DNA from: Dissophora ornata | Lineage: Eukaryota; Mortierellomycota; Mortierellomycetes; Mortierellales; Mortierellaceae | Length of the DNA: 21,658 bases | Assembly: GCA_025201705.1 (NCBI GenBank) | Contig: MU617147.1 | Coordinates: forward strand, 1-21,658 | Reading direction: 5' to 3' | Shown here: piece after piece, positions 10,309 through 21,427 of the stretch | How positions within the stretch are numbered: the first letter of the stretch is position 1 | How the letters are laid out: each line of letters opens with the position of its first letter | Notes under the pieces: model-generated | What the model was told of the DNA's origin: nothing | Database searches by the model: none | Seen by the model: only the letters and a program-made list of their open reading frames with translations | Program-made: the position numbers and the translations under genes

Positions 10309-10511
10309 GGTGGTGATACAGGGGGATGAGGTTACGTGAGGGGTGGGGCAGGAGGGTAGGGTAATAAAAGAATAAGAAGCAGCGGTCGGTCAAAGACAAG
10401 GGAATCTCGGCAAAACGATTTTTATCCCTGCCTGAGATTTTAGAATATTTCTTTGTGTCAGCCGTGGATGTTTGACTCAAATGCTCCGCAAGGAGTATAG
10501 CACTCGGCTGG
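10309..10511 (-). promoter_or_regulatory. Upstream region of the peptide transporter gene
   Basis: About 200 bp between the transporter ATG and the end of the decayed locus to the right. It includes one GATA-like site (TTATC on the plus strand at 10422-10426), as found in promoters under fungal nitrogen catabolite control. There is no clear TATA box. A single short motif of this kind is weak evidence. Confidence 0.3.
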
Positions 10512-12072
10512 TCAGCTCAACTCGATCGCATAAACATGGCGAGTAACCCTCGTCCCCTGCAGAGTTATCCGCGTCAGAGTACCTGGATGAGAGACCTTGG
10601 CCCCAATGGATCCAGCAGGGCGTTGTATTATGATACATTTCGCCTTCATTGTGCAGTACAAAAAATAGAGTAGGCACCTGAATGCAAGTGGTCAACCTAA
10701 ACAAAGCGGTCTCTACTATTCGTTTCATTCTTAATGCATATCCCATCCAGCATGTCGTGCGCCGAATAGCAGGCGCCATGTCTTGATGCTAGTATAAATA
10801 CGAACGTTGGGATCCAACATTCGTTCTGTTACTTCTTCTACAGCAACATCACAATACCGCTCCAAGATCCACCGCCTGGTTATTGGGGGCTCTGTCACTC
10901 GGGCTTTCCGAGCAGTGCCTTCCTGTGCTTCCACACGAGGCGTGTGAGACATGGCAGTTTTCACACACTTTTCACCCTTGTAGTTAACGCAAAAGTCAGT
11001 CTCCAGACTACCATACTCGACTGGAATAAAGCTCTGGTCCACAACGGTGATGCCACGGTCGTCCAAAGACTGGCCAAGTGTCTCAACAATGAACAGGTGA
11101 ATTACTTGGTCTCAGGCTACCAGCGAGGAAACTTTTACATGTTGACGATAACCTCACTCTATCATCTACCTGCCCTGATGTCGCCCAGGTGTCGTATAGA
11201 CAAGTAGAACGCATCGTGATATATTTTTGTACGAACGAGGACTATTTTGTATCCGATCCTGACTGGAAACAACCTTCTGTCGGCGGCACTATTACGGTGA
11301 CAGTACAAACAAACAAACTTTTCGTCTCCTTGACTCTGAGACAGTAGACCAATCCTGGAAGCAACCATGGTTGTGCGAAATATACTCACAAAAACAATAC
11401 GCGATGTAACATTTGTCAGCATCTTGGGCGCTTCTTCAAACCGAAATTCTGGACTCAAAAAAGTTATGCAGCCTGGTGGAGAAGTCAGACCCGCGCATCA
11501 AGATGTCGTCATCTCCTCACATCTTGCAAATCATTTACTCGCCTTGAACTATGGCATGCCAACATTTGTCCCCCCAATCACTTTTATCTCAAGCTGTACG
11601 GAATCATGAGGTTGGAAAGCTAGAGCTTTTGATAGTAGTTCTTGTAGACTCAATGGGCACAGCTTGGTCACCCATTGGTATCTCGCAAGTCTTATTACGG
11701 CGGGGTTGAACAATCATCTGACATCGACACGGGAAATCAAAGCTATGGGTGCCATAGAGAGTCAACAATGAGCTTGATCCAACCCCATAAATCGGCCACT
11801 CAATCAAATCAACAGTTCCCATTTTGACGGTGTGGAGCCCGAAAATTAAAAATGTGACTCGTGTTCTTGGGTCGACAGCTGGACCCATAATTCGCAACGG
11901 ATTCTTCTGGACTGTTGCACCACAGCGGACTGCTACCGGGGAGTACAAATTGTTTCGGATATCGGGGCCATATGTGATCCTTGAACAATTCTCTCCCGTA
12001 ACACACGGGAGAACTAGGGAGATAAAAGTTGTCGCTAGGTCTTTCTCTGGCCCTGCGTCCGTTCCCCTCTTT
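10512..12072 (-). pseudogene. Decayed protein-coding locus, unknown family
   Basis: Four coding-like segments lie in order on the minus strand. From 12072 to 11604 one open frame without an early ATG starts hydrophobic (TTFISLVLPC, signal-peptide-like) and continues through cysteine-containing sequence to a TGA. After a one-base shift, codons such as DSVQLEIKVIGGTNVGMP run down to 11162, interrupted by stops at 11549-11551, 11531-11533 and 11498-11500. From about 11115 to 10731 there is a frame containing VDQSFIPVEYGSLETDF and WILERYCDVAVEEVTERML. A last 45-codon frame runs from ATG 10649 to TGA 10512. A TATAAAAG lies on the minus strand at 12076-12069. The start codon, frame and stops are broken, so I read it as a pseudogene, perhaps of a secreted protein. 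The competing reading is plus-strand: 11090-11347 and 11367-11609 also give gene-like codons. I do not recognise the family. Confidence 0.45.
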
Positions 12073-12199
12073 TATAGTAACCCCTCTCCTCGAAAGGGAG
12101 AGCCTCCTTCTGCGGAACACCCCACGGTCAGCCAGGGTTTTCCTTCCTGAAGAGGCAGAAATCCTCAATGTTATAAAAAGTATATATTACAGATCTATC

Positions 12200-13759
12200 T
12201 CAGCTCCAAGCCTTGGCTACGCCACGGTCCTCGATTAATTGGAGAAATGACAGCTGGGGCCGATCGCGCATCACTCGATCCGTCAAAGTCCGCGTGAACC
12301 AATGAGGCAGCAGGTTCAATGTGATCTTGCGGGTCCATTGCGCTAGATATCCCTCGGACGCCACAAAATGACCAAAGAGCCGAGATCCGATGACGGCCTT
12401 GCGTGCAGGACCGGAGCGTTGTTGGTGATACATCTGGAAGAGTCTTTCAAAATCGGAGGTTGCTGTGTTGTTCAGGTCGTAGAGCAGGTTGACGAGACAC
12501 ACGCCATCCAACATGGCTTGCACGGCGCCTTGACCTGCAAACGGTAGAACCTTTTGGAGGACAAACGAGAGAGTTGAGGAAGAGCATACGCTACGGATAT
12601 TTCATTCAAAAGTAGACTAACAATGCGAATTACCTTGTGGCATGCTAGAAAAGAGGGAGAACAAATTAGTTTATGAACGATATCAAAATCATCGAGTTCC
12701 ATGGATAGTTCACGTATTACATACCATCTCCTAGCAGCACGATGCGCTTACTATGCCAAGTCTCGAAGAATTTTTCTTCTAGGAGAATAGAAGAAACGAG
12801 GTCCTTTGGCGTAGTATTTATGATATCGCCGACCTTACAGCCATAAACCGTGGGGAGCTCGCAAACGTCGTCGAGCAAACTCTCAACCTTTGATGTAGCC
12901 GTTCCCCAGTATTCATTTAAACTAATGCTGTCAGTGTTTTTTGGGTCCTGGTCAATCTCCCCGCCGTAGCACCATGAGATCTTGTTGCCTCCAATAGGAC
13001 TCAGCCAAATCTGAACGAAGCATTGATCGTTAGGATATGCTTCTAGTTCGATGCTCAATGATGGAAAGAGAGTGTGGCACTCACCGAGCAGCGGCGTTCA
13101 CGGAAAAGCATGAGCTCGAATTTTGAAAACTTGTCCCTCACTGCAGGAAATACTTTCGGGTCGAGTGTCTTGGAGACCCCAAGGATGCATACATGGGTGA
13201 GTCTCAAAGGCTGATCATCCTCTGAAGGCAATTGGTTTTGAAGTTTTAGCTGGTGATACAATCTCTCGCGCACTTTACTGTATGCGCCATCGGCACCGAC
13301 TAGAATATCACTCCAGAATTCTGTCCCATCAGAGCATCTGCAAAGCGCCCCGCGGTCGGTCTCCATCACGTCGAGAACGGTTTTTAGCAAGAGAACCTTT
13401 TCACTCGGGACACGAGACTTGAGAATCTCAAAGAGATCAGGACGTGCCATGACGTAGCCGTAGTAGCCATAGTGCTTTTCGCCAAACGTGAAATCGATGG
13501 AGCCAATATGGGACAAATCGTCGTTCTGGAGATGAAAGGCGCTGATGGGCTTGGCAATCTTCTGGACCTCTGGCCAAAGGCCTAGCTGCTCCAAGAGTCG
13601 AAGCGCGCATGCATTGAGGGCGATTGTGCTGCCTAGAGTTCGCAAAGCCGAGGACCTCTCCAGGACGAGATATTCGATCTGGGCAGCTTCAAGCATTATG
13701 GCCAATGTGAGACCACCAATGCCACCGCCTACTATGGTCACTCTAATGTTGGCTGTCAT
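12200..13759 (-). CDS. FAD-dependent monooxygenase (flavoprotein hydroxylase family)
   Basis: Predicted to hydroxylate or epoxidise a small organic substrate using FAD, NAD(P)H and oxygen; the substrate is unknown. Four exons: 13759-13085, 13010-12725, 12644-12634 and 12550-12200, with introns of 74, 80 and 83 nt. The joined frame is exactly 440 codons plus stop. Residues 11-16 (GGGIGG) with Glu34 form the ADP-binding Rossmann motif. GADG at 155-158 is the DG motif, and GDACHK (319-324) followed by GQG (330-332) is the FAD-ribityl GD motif. Exon 3 has only 11 nt and supplies most of ACHK. The frame is open upstream of the chosen ATG, but the Rossmann fold starts right after residue 4, which supports this start. 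No membrane anchor is evident. It diverges from the myosin gene across about 600 bp. Related fungal enzymes act in secondary metabolism or aromatic degradation, but no pathway genes accompany it. Confidence 0.93.
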
Positions 13760-14375
13760 GTTGCTGGGAAGTGTATTTTGCACTTGATGTGACCAGGGTG
13801 GATGAGGGAATAGGGGATAAAGTTGGCGAGGTCGTGTGGGTGTTGGCCATGGTGGTTGTTTATATACAGACGGCACGAACCATGAAGTCGGCCAGATATG
13901 GCAACCCTTTATCATTTGAATCATCGAATCGCTAATTGCTTGCCTTCTATTTCAGAGGAGCGGACACGGACCTTGGGGGTCAGGAGAGACTACAAGGACC
14001 TCCCAAAGATGGAAGGTCTTGTTGTCCAGGCTAGTTCCCGGATGTTGTGAGGATGAGAGACAAAGTGGGCTGGGGCACTGTGCGGTTCAGATTCAAAGGT
14101 CGTTCATTATTGGACTGGGACGCACCTCTCCAGACTCAGTCAGGTACGGCTGTAGCATGGACTGTGCCTGAGTCGAGAAAAGACGTCATGAAATTGGTGG
14201 AGAACTCAAATTGGGCCGTTTCGTCTTCACATCCATCTGCATCCATCTCTCATCAAGCCAATTTCGATTCATTATTCTCGCCAACCCGCCCAGTTTCCCT
14301 ATCCTGCTCCTTATCCCTCCCTCCTTCCCGCCTCTGCTCGCCCTTACCTTCACTTGGATTGCCTCATAGACAGCC
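13760..14375. promoter_or_regulatory. Divergent promoter between the monooxygenase and myosin genes
   Basis: About 616 bp separate two opposite start codons. A TATATAAA lies on the minus strand at 13866-13859, about 100 nt before the monooxygenase ATG. On the plus strand the 80 nt before the myosin ATG are strongly pyrimidine-rich, as in many fungal 5' UTRs, with no obvious TATA box. An open plus frame at 14047-14382 overlaps this leader and has no recognisable product. Confidence 0.5.
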
Positions 14376-17300
14376 ATGGTAAGGGCCTGGACAGTGCATA
14401 CTGCTACTGCAGCCCATCATGCTACCACCAATGTGAAGACACCAAGCATCCTATCTCTGCAGACGATTCCCTAATGGCATTGCCTTTGGCTCCCTTTCAT
14501 CATAGGCGCCAAAGCCGAAAAAAAACGATGCGCCCCAAAAGGCCAACTTTTTCCAGGAGAGTATCAAGAAAAAGTCGGCCGGAGTTAGCGACATGACGCT
14601 ATTGACCAAGGTCCAGAACGAGAATATCAATGATAATTTAAAGAAGCGCTTCGAGAACCAAGAGATTTATGTAAGGAGCTCAGCTTGCGGCCCTTCATGA
14701 GAGTAGTTGATCTGACGTGAACGCAACGAAAGACATGCCTTCTTTCAATGGGTGCTGAGAGATCAGCCCCATTGTGTGAGGAGTGCAGTGAATCGATTCG
14801 GTGCTAACATTTAAGTACTGCGTTTCAAATGACTCTTCATTCCCGTAACGGCTTTCTCTTTGCTCTAGACGTATATCGGACACGTATTGATCAGTGTGAA
14901 TCCTTTCCGCGATCTTGGAATTTACACAGACGAGGTTTTGAAAAGTTACCAGGGCAAGAACCGTCTTGAGGTATCATATTGATGACGTTTTTTTGCGTTT
15001 CCTGCGTTTGTTTGTTTGTCGCAGGAGTAAAGAGGTGAACAGTGTCACCAATATAGTACATTCAAGCAGAAAGGAGCGAATGCTCTCATCTAAATTATCG
15101 CCTGACGTTTGCGTTTCGTGCACGAAACTTAGGTTCCGCCTCACGTCTTTGCCATTGCAGAGAGTTCGTACTATACTATGAATGCCTACAAGGAGAACCA
15201 ATGCATCATTATCAGTGGAGAATCCGGTGCTGGAAAGACTGGTAAGGACAAGTCCATCGCATTATTGTAGCATAGTCATGATATCATCTTCCGCCCTGCT
15301 CACTTATCTACGTTCTCTGCATCACTTCCTGTCGACATTGCTGAACTGAACTGGTTGTTTTTATATTCAGAGGCTGCAAAACGCGTAAGTCATGGCTAGC
15401 AATCACCATTCATAGCTATGCGCTCCAAGACATCCTCATTTAACATCTCGACTTTCAACAATTGTAGATCATGCAATACATCGCCACGGTTTCTGGAGGG
15501 GAGTCATCTCAGATCAAGGAAATCAAGGACATGGTGCTAGCTACCAACCCTCTGTTGGAGTCCTTTGGATGTGCAAAGACGCTCAGGAACAATAATTCAA
15601 GTCGTCACGTAGGTTGCAGCGTCAAATACATCGGTCATTACAGTGCATCGCCACGCACCTGAAGTTCCGTATTTTAAGCCTGACACTCACCTCGACATTT
15701 TACACGGCAAAACAGGGCAAATATCTGGAGATCCAATTCAATTCTCAAGGGGAACCTGTCGGAGCCGTGATAACCAACTATTTACTTGAAAAGGTAATAC
15801 ATGCACCCATTTTCCAAGATGCTGCTTCAGGCGTACTGTCTCATACACACGCACACTGTTTCTGAAGGAAAAAAACGTCCGCTCCTTGGCATTAGAATCG
15901 CGTTGTTGGGCAGATCGAGAACGAGAGGAATTTCCACATCTTTTACCAGTACTGCAAGGCCGCTCCTTCAAACTACCAAGGTATATATTGTTAGAGATCA
16001 GGCTGCAGTTGTCAGACTTATATATAATTAGACCATTAACATGTTATGTATCCCGTTTCGCTTACTAGAGCAATTCGGCATGACAGGGCCCGAGAGCTTC
16101 TTGCTAACCAACAGAAGCGGATGTCTAAGTGTGGATGGTATCGATGATGTTCACGACTTCAGTGAAACTTTGGTACGTCAATGCGGCTGACGCTAAAGAT
16201 AGCTACAAAGAATAGTAGGCAGAGTTGACTGACACAGTCTTCTTATTACGGTCTGTATAGGAAGCAATGCGTGTCATCGGTCTTTCCCAGCAGGAACAAG
16301 ACGAGATTTTCCGCATGTTGGCCGTTGTTCTCTGGCTCGGAAACGTCCAGTTCGTGGAGGATGATAGTGGATACGCTCAAATCACCGACAACGAAGGTAT
16401 AGTATTCCAATCCTCACAGAGGTGATGTGGCAGCCATCAGCACTACCGGAATTCTCTGAGCATGCTCTTGACGCAATTTTGGTCTCATTTTTATCTATTA
16501 GTCATTTCTTTTATTGCCTACATTATGGAAGTTGATGCTGGCACGCTGATCAAGACGCTCACCATTCGTGTCGTGGAGACTCAGCGTGGCGGACGGCGTG
16601 GATCCGTTTTCGAATCCCCTCTCAACTGCGTTCAGGTAATCTCAAAGCGTCGCTCCCCTTGACCTTGATGAATGCTAAGCTCGGGATAAACATTAACCGG
16701 TTGTTGAATCTTGTCTTATTATATTCGCATCACTAGGCCGGTGCTGTCCGTGATGCTCTCTGCAAGGCCATCTATAACAACCTGTTTGAGTGGATAGTCA
16801 GCCGCGTCAACGTCTCCCTTCGTCAGCGCGAGGCGCATGCCTACACCGTAGGAGTCTTGGATATCTATGGTTTCGAGATCTTTGAGGAGAACTCATTCGA
16901 ACAGCTTTGCATCAACTACGTCAACGAGAAGCTGCAGCAAATCTTCATTGAACTGACCCTCAAGACAGAGCAGGAAGAATATGTGAGAGAGCGCATCAAG
17001 TGGACTCCCATCGACTTTTTCAACAACAAGATCGTTTGCGACCTCATCGAGGAGAAACGGCCTCCCGGCATTTTCGCTGCAATGAACGATGCTTGCGCCA
17101 CTGCCCACGCCGACCCGAACGCTGCCGACAACTCTTTGGCACAGCGCCTGAGTGGACTCTCCTCCAATCCTCACTTTGAATCTCGTGGTGCGTCTTTCCT
17201 AGTAAAGCATTACGCCGGTGATGTGATGTACCAGATCTCCGGTATGACCGACAAGAACAAAGATTTGCTTTCCAAGGATATTTTGACGATGATTGCCTCG

Positions 17301-20053
17301 ACCAGCAACCAGTTCTTTGCCACTCTCTTCCCCGAGCCAGTCGATTACGACAACAAAAAGCGCCCTCCCACCGCTGGTGACAAGATCAAATCTTCCGCAG
17401 GCTTGCTTGTACAAAACTTGATGCAATGCACTCCCTCGTACATTCGTACCATCAAGCCCAACAGCAACAAGTCTCCCACGGAATTTGATACAAAGATGGT
17501 CCTCCATCAAGTCAAATATCTGGGGTTGTGCGAGAACATCCGTGTTAGGCGCGCTGGTTTCGCTTCTCGTCAGACTTATGAAAAGTTTTTAGAGCGATTT
17601 TATCTGCTCTCTCCCAAGACATCATACGCAGGAGAGTACACATGGCAAGGCGACCCTAAAAGTGGAGTTGAGCGCATTCTCAAGGACACGAGTGTGGCAC
17701 CTGAAGAGTGGCAGATGGGAACGACCAAGATTTTTATTCGTCACCCAGAGACTCTCTTTGGCCTTGAACACTTGCGCGATCGGTACTGGCACAACATGGC
17801 CATTCGCATTCAGCGGGTGTGGAGAAACTACATGAAGTATAAGAACGAGTGCGCCACTCGTATCCAGCGTTGCTGGAGAAAGAATAAGGATCAAATCGGT
17901 TGGCTGCAGCTTCGCGACTATGGTCATCAAGTTCTTGCTGGAAGGAAGGAGCGTAGACGATTCTCTCTTGTCAGCATGCGTCGCTACTTGGGAGATTATC
18001 TGGGAGTTAACAACAAAGGAGGTCAGGGTCAGCTTATCAAAGAGGCTACTGGTATTTCAGGTAATTCGGTCAGGATATTTGACACGGATTGGTGTAAAGC
18101 TCTTTTATGGAAGTAACATTTACTGAATGTGCCTTTCTCTCTTTGTTTTCTGATTGTTGTTGGATTTTTTTGTCGTGTCGTTGTCGTTCTTGTTGATATC
18201 GATGTTTCTGGTATGTAGATCAGGACTATTGCGTCTTCTCTGCCAGAGTCCAGCTCCTGGTAGCTCGTGCGATGCGTTCAAGCAAACCTAGCCCGAGAAC
18301 GCTGGTTCTTGTAAGTTCAACCAATCATCTAATCTATCGCATGCTTCTCCCTCCGAACAATCACCGACCAAGGCTCTAAACTTGTTTTCATGTATCCTAG
18401 ACTGCATCCAACATATATTTGGTTGTCTCTCAACTGGTTGGAAAAGTCGTTACGATGAGATGTGAAAGGACGGTCATGTTGAATGCCATCAAGGCTGTGT
18501 CCATCTCCAATCTCAAGGATGACTGGATGGTAAGTTGCTCATATATGCATGCCTGGCAATTGTAGCATACTGTGATGCATGTGCATAACATGGAAGGTTA
18601 ACACAGCCTTATTTTCAATCGCATTCAGGTGTTTTCGGTCGACACAATGAACCCCGAAGAGGGTGATATAATCTTGGAGTGCGACTTCAAAACGGAACTC
18701 ATCGCCCATTTACTTCAGCGCTCCGGTGGCCGTATTGGTGTCAACATCGCACCCCAGTACGTCATTCTCGCCTTCTTCACCTTTGTGTCATCAAAATTCT
18801 ATTGAGTGCTGTCAATGTGGATATTTACTGGGAGTTTTTTCTTGATTCATTTAATATCTGCAGGTTCGATTATATCAAAAAGAAAAACAAGACTGGAACC
18901 ATCAAGTTCATCAAAGACGATCGGGTCAAGACCGATAGCTATAAAAGCCATGTGGTTACAGTCCCCAGCGGAGAGCCCGCCAGTAGCCCTTCATGGCCTC
19001 CATGTGGAGGCATAGCAAAGCCTCCACGACCGATTACCTCTGGTAAACTGATCAAAAAAGGCGGCCCTTCAAGAATGAATCAGACCCAAGGCAGTCGACG
19101 CCCTCCTGTTTCCAACGGCGCTACGCCGGCTAGTAAGCGCGCGTCTGTGCAAAGCCCAGCGCGCACACCCGCGGTATCCAGTAATTCTTCTTCAGCGGCA
19201 CCCGTCAAACGCCAAGCTCCCCCGCCTCCACCTCCCGCTCCAGTGGCGGAAGCTCCGCCCTCCAAACCCATGTACAAGGCTGTATACAACTTTGAATCAC
19301 AGGACGCAGGCGAAGTTTCATTTGTAAAGGACGATATCATGGAAATCGCGGAGAAGGATGAGAATGGATGGTGGCTAGCTAGAAAGGATGGCAAGGAAGG
19401 CTGGGTCCCCAGTAATTATCTGGTTGAGGTACCTGCCCCCAAGCCTGCCCCAGCTCCGCCAACTCTTCCTGCCAAGCGCCAACCACCAGCTCCTCCAAGC
19501 CAAGTGACTACCCCACCAAAGGTTAATTCTGTGAGCAATTCTCCCATAGCTAGCCGACATACTGCTATCGTGACGAATGAGGAACGTGCATCTGTGGCTG
19601 CGACTAGTAACACCAATGCCACACATGGTGGATTTGGCGGACCAGGCAACATCGGAGGTGTTCCTGGCTGGAAGGTCGCACTCGAAGCCAAGAAAGCTGC
19701 TGCTGCTGCCGCTGCCGCAGGAGGGGGTGGAGCCCATGCGGCTTCTTCTCCTGCACCTGCTGCTAATCCTACTCCAGCTAGTCGTCGCCCTACACCTGTG
19801 GTTGCTGCGAAGCCGTCTGTCAGCCCGAAGCCCGTTGTCCCACCACGGGCTCCCGTTGCAGGACCCAAGCCAACCATTCCAGCTAGACCTACGACAGGTG
19901 GAAAGTCCCTGCAAGAGATCGTAAGTGCCTAGGTTGACTCGTGAAGAACAATGAGAAAGATCTCCTCAGTTTCTCACACTGGAATACACTTTTTTTTTTT
20001 TTTTTTTTTTTGCATCATAGCTTGCAGCGCGCCGTCAACAGAACGATGACTAG
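14376..20053 (+). CDS. Class I myosin (unconventional myosin with TH1 and SH3 tail)
   Basis: Actin-based motor of endocytic actin patches and polarised growth. Seventeen coding exons: 14376-14378, 14506-14670, 14869-14970, 15133-15241, 15371-15384, 15468-15608, 15716-15793, 15896-15980, 16069-16172, 16261-16396, 16502-16635, 16737-18060, 18219-18310, 18401-18529, 18629-18756, 18864-19920 and 20021-20053. They join in one frame of 1277 aa with GT-AG introns of 83-198 nt. The P-loop GESGAGKT is at 119-126, switch I NNNSSRH at 172-178 and switch II DIYGFE at 399-404. The TEDS-site Ser347 sits in [11 protein letters not shown], the place where PAK kinases activate fungal myosin I. Two IQ motifs (about 711-745) bind light chains. 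The basic TH1 domain (about 750-950) binds membrane lipids. A Pro/Ala-rich segment then surrounds the SH3 domain (about 1051-1104). Oddly, the last exon ends [10 protein letters not shown], without the acidic, tryptophan-ended Arp2/3-activating tail of other fungal myosin I proteins. Confidence 0.96.
19991..20011. repeat. Poly-T tract in the last myosin intron
   Basis: A run of about 21 T just before the acceptor ATCATAG at 20014-20020. It probably serves as the polypyrimidine tract of that intron and may vary in length between isolates. Confidence 0.85.
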
Positions 20054-20137
20054 AGTCGTGTTGAAAACGAATGACAGACACAATTTTTTACTTTTGAGGA
20101 ATCCAAAGGGCGCCATATTGAGACTTAGTTATTACAG

Positions 20138-20143
20138 AATAAA
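20138..20143 (+). terminator. Putative polyadenylation signal of the myosin gene
   Basis: AATAAA on the plus strand, about 85 nt after the myosin stop codon at 20051-20053. Confidence 0.5.
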
Positions 20144-20893
20144 GAATAATACTTTTACAGCTAAGCAGAGAGCGACAGGTCCCGGTTTTTGGCAGGACGC
20201 AACCCCCCCGGCTCAACAGTACGATCAAGGGAAGTCTCTGCACATTCTCGAGACAAGCCTGCGACCGGGTAAGCACGACACTCCAGGTTCACATGCACAT
20301 AAACATTCCGGAGCTCGAGGCTCGTTCGCATCGAAGAGCATAACAGTGCCTAGGCAACAACAGAGAGCCGCCACATCCTACGGAGCATCAATGATGAAGG
20401 CCAGTCCGACACCTACGATCCTCTCACCTTGTTTTGAATCCTGGACAGCAACCTCCCTCCCGCTCAGCAGTTAGCATTCTTTTCCGAAGGAGGCCATGAG
20501 GATAAGTCCTTTCAGGACCCCCCAGCATCCCAAAAGTCAGGGCAGCCATCAAATTCTATGAACACGGATTTTCCTTTAGAATGCACAGAACGAGCATACG
20601 ACTGTCACTCACCTACACCTGAAATGAAAACAGCTTTGCGGAAACTTGATCAATTTTGGAGGACATTGCTGTACTCGATCCTGTTGTTCTGAGACTCATG
20701 GCGTCTGTGTCTACGAGTTGATAGGGAAATTGGAAAGGCTTTCGAGTGAGGAAGAGGAGGAGGAGGAGGAGGAGGAGGAGGATGCAGCTTCGCGGGCATT
20801 ACATGCCAATCGTGCGAAGAAAAGAGCAAAAGAAGAATACGCTCGCGCGCGCATTGAGGACAAGGACGCTCAAAAAGGCTTTGAATTTGCTTG
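20144..20893 (+). pseudogene. Frameshifted coding remnant with poly-Glu run, unknown family
   Basis: Coding-like plus frames follow one another with three frame changes and no good introns between them. The first frame (open from before 20144) ends near 20440 at ILSPCFE. The next starts at ILDSNLPPAQQLAFFSEGG and runs to about 20652. A third contains LEDIAVLDPVVLRLMASVST. After about 20715 the last begins ELIGKLERLSS, has eleven Glu residues from a GAG repeat, then a basic charged segment ending KGFEFA at a TGA near 20892. Codon use is gene-like throughout and the order of the pieces is consistent, so a former C-terminal coding region broken by small indels is the simplest reading. Sequencing error is the other possibility. 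The protein family is not recognised. It starts within or just after the myosin 3' UTR on the same strand. Confidence 0.45.
20749..20783. repeat. GAG/GGA trinucleotide microsatellite
   Basis: About ten tandem GAG-type triplets that would encode the poly-Glu stretch of the overlapping coding remnant. Confidence 0.85.
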
Positions 20894-21308
20894 AACTGCG
20901 ATCGATTTGATGGAAGGAGAAATGGTCGTTTCTTGTGCCAATGTGCTGACGGCGCTTTTTAGAACAAGATTTTGCCATTTTAATAAGCAATGTTAACACA
21001 TTCTTGCTGGGTATCGACGGCTTCTGCCGCGAAGCAAGGGAAAGGGGAAGAGAAGGATGCAAGAAGGGACCTATTCACGTTACAAAGAACAGTTCCAGGG
21101 AAACAAGGAGAGGGACTACATTCCTACGTACGAAATAATAAAGTTTTCCGTACGTGCATTCGTTCTTGGCGTTGTACCGACTCTTTTTCTTTTTTTTTTT
21201 TTTTAGGCCTCTCTTTCTCTTTTTTCTTTTTTCTACACATCACTCTCCCACATTCCCACTCTCTACATTCCCACATTCCGCACCTTCTCCCATTTTTTGT
21301 CTCTCTTC

Positions 21309-21352
<44 letters not shown>

Positions 21353-21427
21353 CTCTCTCCCCTCTCTCCAACACTCAGCAGCTTACAAAGAACAGTAAAA
21401 GGTAATGGTAACAGGTATGTTTTTGAT
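20894..21427. other. Low-complexity intergenic DNA; poly-T and CT microsatellite
   Basis: No gene is seen. A poly-T run lies near 21190-21204, and a long pyrimidine tract follows with uninterrupted (CT)n at about 21318-21348 and further CT-rich sequence to 21367. A 14-bp direct repeat, TTACAAAGAACAGT, occurs at 21080-21093 and 21383-21396, flanking the pyrimidine tract. Translations across the tract are Ser/Phe/Leu low complexity. Confidence 0.75.

Noticed and set aside
13040..13084. A 42-nt intron in the monooxygenase using the CTAG acceptor at about 13043
   Set aside because: It breaks the frame from the GTGAGT donor; the acceptor TTCAG at 13011 with a CCTAAC branch-like site restores the frame.
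12200..13759. Secondary-metabolite cluster around the monooxygenase
   Set aside because: No synthase, synthetase, terpene cyclase or regulator gene is present in the window; a peptide transporter and a myosin are not cluster hallmarks.
14047..14382. 111-codon plus frame in front of the myosin gene
   Set aside because: It overlaps the CT-rich leader and the myosin ATG and has no recognisable product.
19375..19914. Long minus frames (179 and 153 codons) opposite the myosin tail
   Set aside because: They arise from the biased Pro/Ala codons of the sense strand.
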